Shown piece by piece: positions 59,829 through 64,000 of a DNA stretch of 64,000 bases. The notes below the pieces were generated by a model. That model was not told where the DNA came from, ran no database searches, and saw only the letters and a list, made by a program, of their open reading frames with translations. Position numbers and translations under genes: made by a program. The stretch spans positions 1 to 64,000 of the forward strand of contig CAWUID010000002.1 of the NCBI GenBank assembly GCA_963922315.1, read 5' to 3'. Source of the DNA: JAHDBG01 sp963922315 (GTDB taxonomy: Bacteria > Pseudomonadota > Gammaproteobacteria > Chromatiales > Chromatiaceae). Numbering within the stretch: the stretch's first letter is position 1; each line of letters begins with the position of its first letter.

Positions 59829-60865
59829 TTATGCGTTGTTGCGTAGTTGTTGCATATCTTGTGCAGACAGCTCGGTAACTTCCTGAACGAAATTCAGATC
59901 AGAGCCTTTGTTCAGCAGGTTTGAAGCCACCTGATACAAACCTTCCTGATGACCTTCCTGGTGACCCTGCAGAAGGCCCTTTTTAAGGCCTTTCTGAAGA
60001 CCTTCCTGACGAAACCTTTCAGCAAATGCACTCATGTATTTTGCCTCCTCCGGATAACGGTGGGTATATTCGTTGCGCTCCTGTTCGGTCAGCGCACTAT
60101 AGATATCAATGAAGTCGAGATATTTTGCCAGTTTTTCTGGGGGCATTCTTAATGAGCTGAGTGGAAATGATGTCGAGTCATTTTTTGTGCTGACAAGGCG
60201 CAATGAGGAGTAATAGTCATTCTATTGCGACGAGTTGCAACACAGTCAGCGCGGAAAAGGGCTGACATCAGGCCATGAAGCTGATTGAGAATGCCCCCTA
60301 AGTCTGGTTCCAGTTGACGCAAACGTCGCGTGGCATGTGCATACACCGCCAGCTTATTCGTTTCTGCATCCGCCATATTCGGCAGGTTGACGCAGGCTGG
60401 GATATTATCTTCATGCAGATATTTCTGATAGGGCAGACGTGATATGTCGCAGACCACTGTCTTAAAATCAAGATACGTTTTCTGCTCGCTACCCAGTTTC
60501 AGTTCCGTGGCATAACGGCCGCGCCGCAGAAAGACCACCACCGGCACCACCCGGTCAGTTCCAAACATCTCGGCCAGATGCAGACAATAACGGGCTAAGC
60601 GGTGGATTGAAAAGCGTTTTGGCTCGGTTTCTTCTTCCAGCACAAACAATAAGGCTTCGCGTCGTTGATCTGGCCAGTCTACCAGCAGCGGACAGTCCAG
60701 CTCGTGATATCGTTCACCGAGCTTGTCCTGAAGTTGTTCCTGACGAACCGGTGTAATAGTGGCTGTTGCATCAATATACCGGGCTTCTGATGGTGCAAAG
60801 AAGCGCAGCGCCTGTAATGGATAATCAATGAACAGGTTTTTGAAGTTCTGATCGTGTGACGTCAT
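59829..60865 (-). pseudogene. Rpn-family PD-(D/E)XK gene split by a miniature element
   Basis: The N-terminal part (60865 to 60299) encodes about 189 residues starting MTSHDQNFKNLFIDYP, with LLVDWPDQRREALLFVLEEETEP in the nuclease core region. The C-terminal part (60138 to 59829) encodes EKLAKYLDFIDIYSALTEQERNEY and ends with the family's KGLKKGLLQGHQEGHQEG repeats. The 160-bp family B element lies between. Joining the two with a single TA gives PDL-EKLAKY in one frame, for a protein of about 290 residues, similar to the intact homologue at 1216-2154. The element introduces a stop, so the gene is probably inactive. Confidence 0.88.
60139..60298 (+). repeat. 160-bp miniature inverted-repeat element, family B, copy 2
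   Basis: Terminal inverted repeats GGGGGCATTCTTAATGAGCT (left) and the complement of AGCTGATTGAGAATGCCCCC (right), with a perfect outer 10 bp. It matches the element at 41759-41918 over its full length and has the same length. TA follows the right end; the left flank reads CT, consistent with loss of one A from a TA duplication. Inserted in an rpn gene. Confidence 0.9.
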
Positions 60866-60984
60866 GGGTCTGACTCAGGAATAGCCGTCGTGTCGGAGGG
60901 AATGAAACAGGAAGATTTCCTGTGCACATTATCCACCGAAAACAAATCCGGCATCATTTGACAGAAGTCACTTTCTTTAGAGCT

Positions 60985-63240
60985 TCACTGCGGCCAACTG
61001 AGCCACAAGGTATATAGCGGTAGTGCGGACAACACATCGTCCACTGCCGTTGGGTGTGCATCGTAGCCGACCATAGCCAGACGGCTGGTTCTGCCACGGC
61101 GCAGGTGACATGGTACGGGTTGCCATTGCGTTATATTCAGCGGCACAATCTGCGTGATGGCTTGCAAACTGCCTGCATCCACATCAACGGCCTGCACTGC
61201 AATCTCGCCGGAGGTGGATAACGCCGACGAAGCTTCAATTATTGACGGACCGGAACGCAACAGATAATCAGCTACCAGTGTGATATTACCACCCGCACCA
61301 CCGTGCGCATTCGCTTGAATCTGACTGTTTTCCAGAATGACAAATACCGGATCAATCTGAATATCCCCGCCCTTACCAGCCCCGCCTTTTACACTGGTGA
61401 TAATCTGGCTGCCTTGCAGATGCAACAGATCGCGCGTTTCAACCCGGATACTGCCACCTCCGGCATTTTCTGATTCAGTCGTCAGGATACTGCCGCCGTG
61501 CATCTGAATCTGTTCGCTGGTCAGAATCGCCAGGTGGCCTGCATTACCTGCATCTGTTGCGCCGGACTCACTGCCGGAAGTGATACGTGCACCGTCTGTC
61601 ATGCTTAACACAGCAGGTCGGTTGACTATGCCAATCAGAATATCACCGGCATGGCGACTACCAGTGGCAGATGTGCTGATTTCACTTTTATTGCTCATGG
61701 ACAATGAGTCACTCAGGTCAATCGCAATCAGACCAGCAGCGTCAGTCAGTGCTTCACCGAAATCCTGATCTAAGTGTACAAACCCACTGGCAGACCTGAT
61801 TTTGGCGCCTTCAGTTAAAACCAGATTAGCTGCCTGTATTCGGGTGGAGCCTGCGACTCCCAGGCTGTATGAAGAACTACTGATCTGCGTATTATGGCCG
61901 CTGAGTTGAATCTGACCGGAGGCAGCCAGTTGTATGGTACCACCCCGGCCAGTGCTCAAGGTCCCGGCACTGATCGCGGCTTCATTCTCCAGCGTGATGT
62001 CGGTTGCCCGGATTGTCAGGTTGCCACTGTTGCCTGCATTGGCAATAATGCTGAAGGTGCTGATATCAATAAAGCTATTATTCATTAGCACCTGATTGGC
62101 AGCTTCGAGCTGAACTGCCCCACCCTGACCATTGTTATAAGTCATTGTGGTGATCAAGGTATCGTTCTCCAGTGTGATGTCGGCTGCCTGGATTACCAGA
62201 TTGCCACCGGCACCTGCATCATCGGCTTCGCTGGTTGTTTCCGTAGTGATAAAACCGTCGTCGATTCTGACCTGATCATTAGCTGTCAACCGGACTGATC
62301 CACCCTGTCCACGACTATTCGCCATAGCAGTGATTTCTGAATCTGTGATCTGTATCGTATTCGCCTGCAAGTCTACGCTGTAACCTGTTGCATCAAAAAC
62401 ACTATTGTTATCAGCCCAGAATGCACTATCACTGATGGTGATATGCTGACCCAGTATCTGGATTTTGCCGATCATGTGGCTATCAGACTGATTGTCAACG
62501 ATGATGTCGCTTTCGGTAAAAGTGATATTTGCCTGAGTAGCAGAAGTTGTGTCGATGCGGTCTGATGAGAGTCGTGCTTCGCCGACTGAGCCCAGTCCGA
62601 CCAGGTTGATATATCCACCAGAGGTCTCGAAAGTTGCCCCGGAAGTGGTGCTGATTTCGCCGCCGACCAGGCTGATTGTCTGGCCTTCTGCGACGCTTTG
62701 CTGACTGCCATCTATCCGGATTGTGCCGATGTCTGCGTCCAGAAAGCCGAATGCTTCAGGTGCAGCAACGGTGAGTGTGACGCCCTGATCCGGGTCGATA
62801 TATACGTGTTGTCCATCTGCCAGGGTGATGTAATTGGCGGTGGTTGCATGAAATGCACCCTGTACATCCAGGTTGGCGTTCTCGCCCATCACAATACCAT
62901 TCGGATTCACCAGATACATATCGGCATGACTGGTGGTGCTTTTGATCTGGCCATCAATCCAACTATCGTTCGAGCCAGTCACCCGGCTGATGATGTGTTG
63001 CGTATCGGGTGCTGCCTGGAAATCAGCCGTCTGATCAGTCTCGACGTTAAATTCCTGAAAGCTGTGTAGCAGATTGGTGCCTCGGGCAGTGCCGTTAGTG
63101 ATTGCTAATATCTGGTCTTGTGTTTTTACAGTTGTGCCGGCAGTGCTGTCAGCGATCAGCCCGCCACCAGGTGCGGCAAACAGCGTGTTGCCTAACAGCA
63201 GGCTACTGAGCAGAGCCGGTAGGATAATTGTTGTTATCAT
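60985..63240 (-). CDS. Filamentous-haemagglutinin-type TPS exoprotein (TpsA-like)
   Basis: A 751-aa protein with a signal peptide (ILPALLSSLLLGNTLFAAPGG) and a TPS domain: NLLHSFQEFNVETDQTADF, RVTGSNDSWIDGQI and MYLVNPNGIVMGENANLDVQGAF, the NPNGI and NxxG-type motifs recognised by a TpsB POTRA transporter. The rest is repetitive beta-helix (repeated QAANLVLT-like, VRLTANDQV and IQAADITLEN units). It is short for an adhesin, ending after a TRLAMVGYDAHP segment. No TpsB gene is adjacent. Confidence 0.88.
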   Translation of the reverse strand: MITTIILPALLSSLLLGNTLFAAPGGGLIADSTAGTTVKTQDQILAITNGTARGTNLLHSFQEFNVETDQTADFQAAPDTQHIISRVTGSNDSWIDGQIKSTTSHADMYLVNPNGIVMGENANLDVQGAFHATTANYITLADGQHVYIDPDQGVTLTVAAPEAFGFLDADIGTIRIDGSQQSVAEGQTISLVGGEISTTSGATFETSGGYINLVGLGSVGEARLSSDRIDTTSATQANITFTESDIIVDNQSDSHMIGKIQILGQHITISDSAFWADNNSVFDATGYSVDLQANTIQITDSEITAMANSRGQGGSVRLTANDQVRIDDGFITTETTSEADDAGAGGNLVIQAADITLENDTLITTMTYNNGQGGAVQLEAANQVLMNNSFIDISTFSIIANAGNSGNLTIRATDITLENEAAISAGTLSTGRGGTIQLAASGQIQLSGHNTQISSSSYSLGVAGSTRIQAANLVLTEGAKIRSASGFVHLDQDFGEALTDAAGLIAIDLSDSLSMSNKSEISTSATGSRHAGDILIGIVNRPAVLSMTDGARITSGSESGATDAGNAGHLAILTSEQIQMHGGSILTTESENAGGGSIRVETRDLLHLQGSQIITSVKGGAGKGGDIQIDPVFVILENSQIQANAHGGAGGNITLVADYLLRSGPSIIEASSALSTSGEIAVQAVDVDAGSLQAITQIVPLNITQWQPVPCHLRRGRTSRLAMVGYDAHPTAVDDVLSALPLYTLWLSWPQ

Positions 63241-63271
63241 GATTGGCCTCTCCCATCAGCAAGATGAAAGT

Positions 63272-64000
63272 CTATATCCGGATTGCAGGATCTTTTTGCA
63301 GGCGAGCATAATCTGCCGGGCTCAATCTGACCTGTAGCTTCCAGCCACCTGCTTCAGTAATTGTTTCACTCAGGACACTGCCCGATTGATACAGTTGTGC
63401 TCGTAGCCGTCCCTGCCGCATGTCGAGTTGTAAGGTACTGTTCACCCATTGTTGAGATAATCGCTCCTGCAGCGCTTGTTGCAACAGGTCAAGCCCTTGT
63501 TTTTGTTGTGCAGACAACCAGACTGCTGAGATTGTATTCTCCTCATCTTTGGTGATTTTTGTCATTGGCAGCATCATCTGATCAATTTTGTTATACACGA
63601 TCAGCTTTGGTAAAGACGCGGCCCCAATCTCATCTAATACCTGATCCACATCTGCCATCTGTTCTGCCCGGTTCGGGCTGGCTGCATCCACCACATGCAG
63701 CAGAATATCTGCTTCTGCCACTTCTTGTAATGTGCTCTTAAAAGCAGCTACCAGACCATGTGGTAATTCTGAGATAAAACCAACAGTATCTGCCAGGATA
63801 AAGGGTTGGCCATTTGGCAGGCAGGCGCGGCGCAAGGTCGGATCCAGTGTCGCAAACAACTGGTCTCGTGCCGCTACCCGGGCCTGCGTCAGTTGATTAA
63901 ACAGGGTCGACTTGCCCACATTGGTGTAACCTACCAGCGCGATTGTTGGCAGTGCGGCTCGCTGACGGGCCCGGCGTCCCTGACTGCGCTGATTTTCAAC
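63272..64000 (-). CDS. hflX: GTPase HflX (partial, N-terminus outside the window)
   Basis: At least 242 residues; the frame stays open to the window end. The G1 motif GYTNVGKSTLFNQLT, G3 ADTVGFISELPHGLVAAFKSTL and G4 VYNKID are those of HflX, which splits stalled ribosomes. The C-terminal domain contains REGR-like MRQGRLRAQLYQ. The gene continues beyond 64000. The usual neighbour hfq would lie further in that direction. Confidence 0.95.
   Translation of the reverse strand, partial: VENQRSQGRRARQRAALPTIALVGYTNVGKSTLFNQLTQARVAARDQLFATLDPTLRRACLPNGQPFILADTVGFISELPHGLVAAFKSTLQEVAEADILLHVVDAASPNRAEQMADVDQVLDEIGAASLPKLIVYNKIDQMMLPMTKITKDEENTISAVWLSAQQKQGLDLLQQALQERLSQQWVNSTLQLDMRQGRLRAQLYQSGSVLSETITEAGGWKLQVRLSPADYARLQKDPAIRI

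Noticed and set aside
60149..60298. Protein sequence encoded by the extended C-terminus of the N-terminal rpn fragment
   Set aside because: It comes from the miniature element, not from the rpn gene.

Overview
The window looks like chromosomal DNA of a gammaproteobacterium with moderate GC content. The support is a set of typical gammaproteobacterial genes and gene orders: orn, yciB, lapA-lapB, rsmD-coaD-yfhL-type ferredoxin, pilZ-tatD, dapD-yffB-dapE, dnaN-recF-gyrB, rplM-rpsI, xseB-ispA, parE, trkH-trkA, djlA and hflX. A pyrophosphate-type phosphofructokinase, a PyrK-like subunit, two Rpn/PD-(D/E)XK genes and several families of miniature repeats are reminiscent of sulfur-oxidising or large-celled lineages. 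I cannot name a genus from sequence alone.

Layout. 0-4.3 kb is accessory: a broken ATPase remnant next to an inverted-repeat element, a partner protein, an Rpn-type nuclease/transposase, an SDR epimerase and a PIN-domain toxin-antitoxin pair. 4.3-9.2 kb (minus strand) is thiG-ileS-glcF; glcF carries an in-frame 66-bp tandem repeat. 9.3-17.1 kb is housekeeping (orn, yciB, lapAB, guaB, leuA, a family 4 uracil-DNA glycosylase, tldD). 17.1-22.9 kb looks more AT-rich and holds tRNA-Phe, a small ACP-like gene, hemF, dnaA with a candidate oriC directly downstream, hemE, rsmD, coaD and a ferredoxin. 22.9-27.3 kb holds ggt, pncC, a PPi-type pfk and a membrane-anchored unknown. 27.3-32.9 kb is a metal-handling block: a Fur-boxed Fe(III) ABC importer (substrate-binding protein and permease, minus strand) divergent from an HvfABC-like operon made of an EGKCG-repeat precursor peptide, a DUF692/MNIO enzyme, a DUF2063 partner and a DoxX membrane protein. 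32.9-41.7 kb holds pilZ, tatD, ParDE, dapD-yffB-dapE, an orphan antitoxin, pyrK, trxA, prlC and dnaN. 41.7-50.5 kb holds recF, gyrB, rplM-rpsI, an M23 peptidase, ispA-xseB and topoisomerase IV parE. 50.8-64 kb holds trkHA, djlA, a [2Fe-2S] protein, hipBA, an AddA-like helicase-nuclease, an Rpn gene split by a miniature element, a TPS-type filamentous haemagglutinin and the start of hflX.

The most interesting signals are (1) the MNIO RiPP-type operon, whose precursor has four 16-residue repeats, one with Cys replaced by Tyr; (2) a dispersed repeat of about 120-135 bp present three times (after oriC, before coaD, in the rplM leader) that can form three hairpins with compensatory changes between copies, suggesting a structured RNA or ssDNA element; (3) a 160-bp TA-flanked miniature element present twice, once splitting an rpn gene so that its removal would restore the frame; (4) a dnaA with no ATG, GTG or TTG at its natural N-terminus; (5) dnaA-oriC separated from dnaN-recF-gyrB by about 21 kb of unrelated genes.
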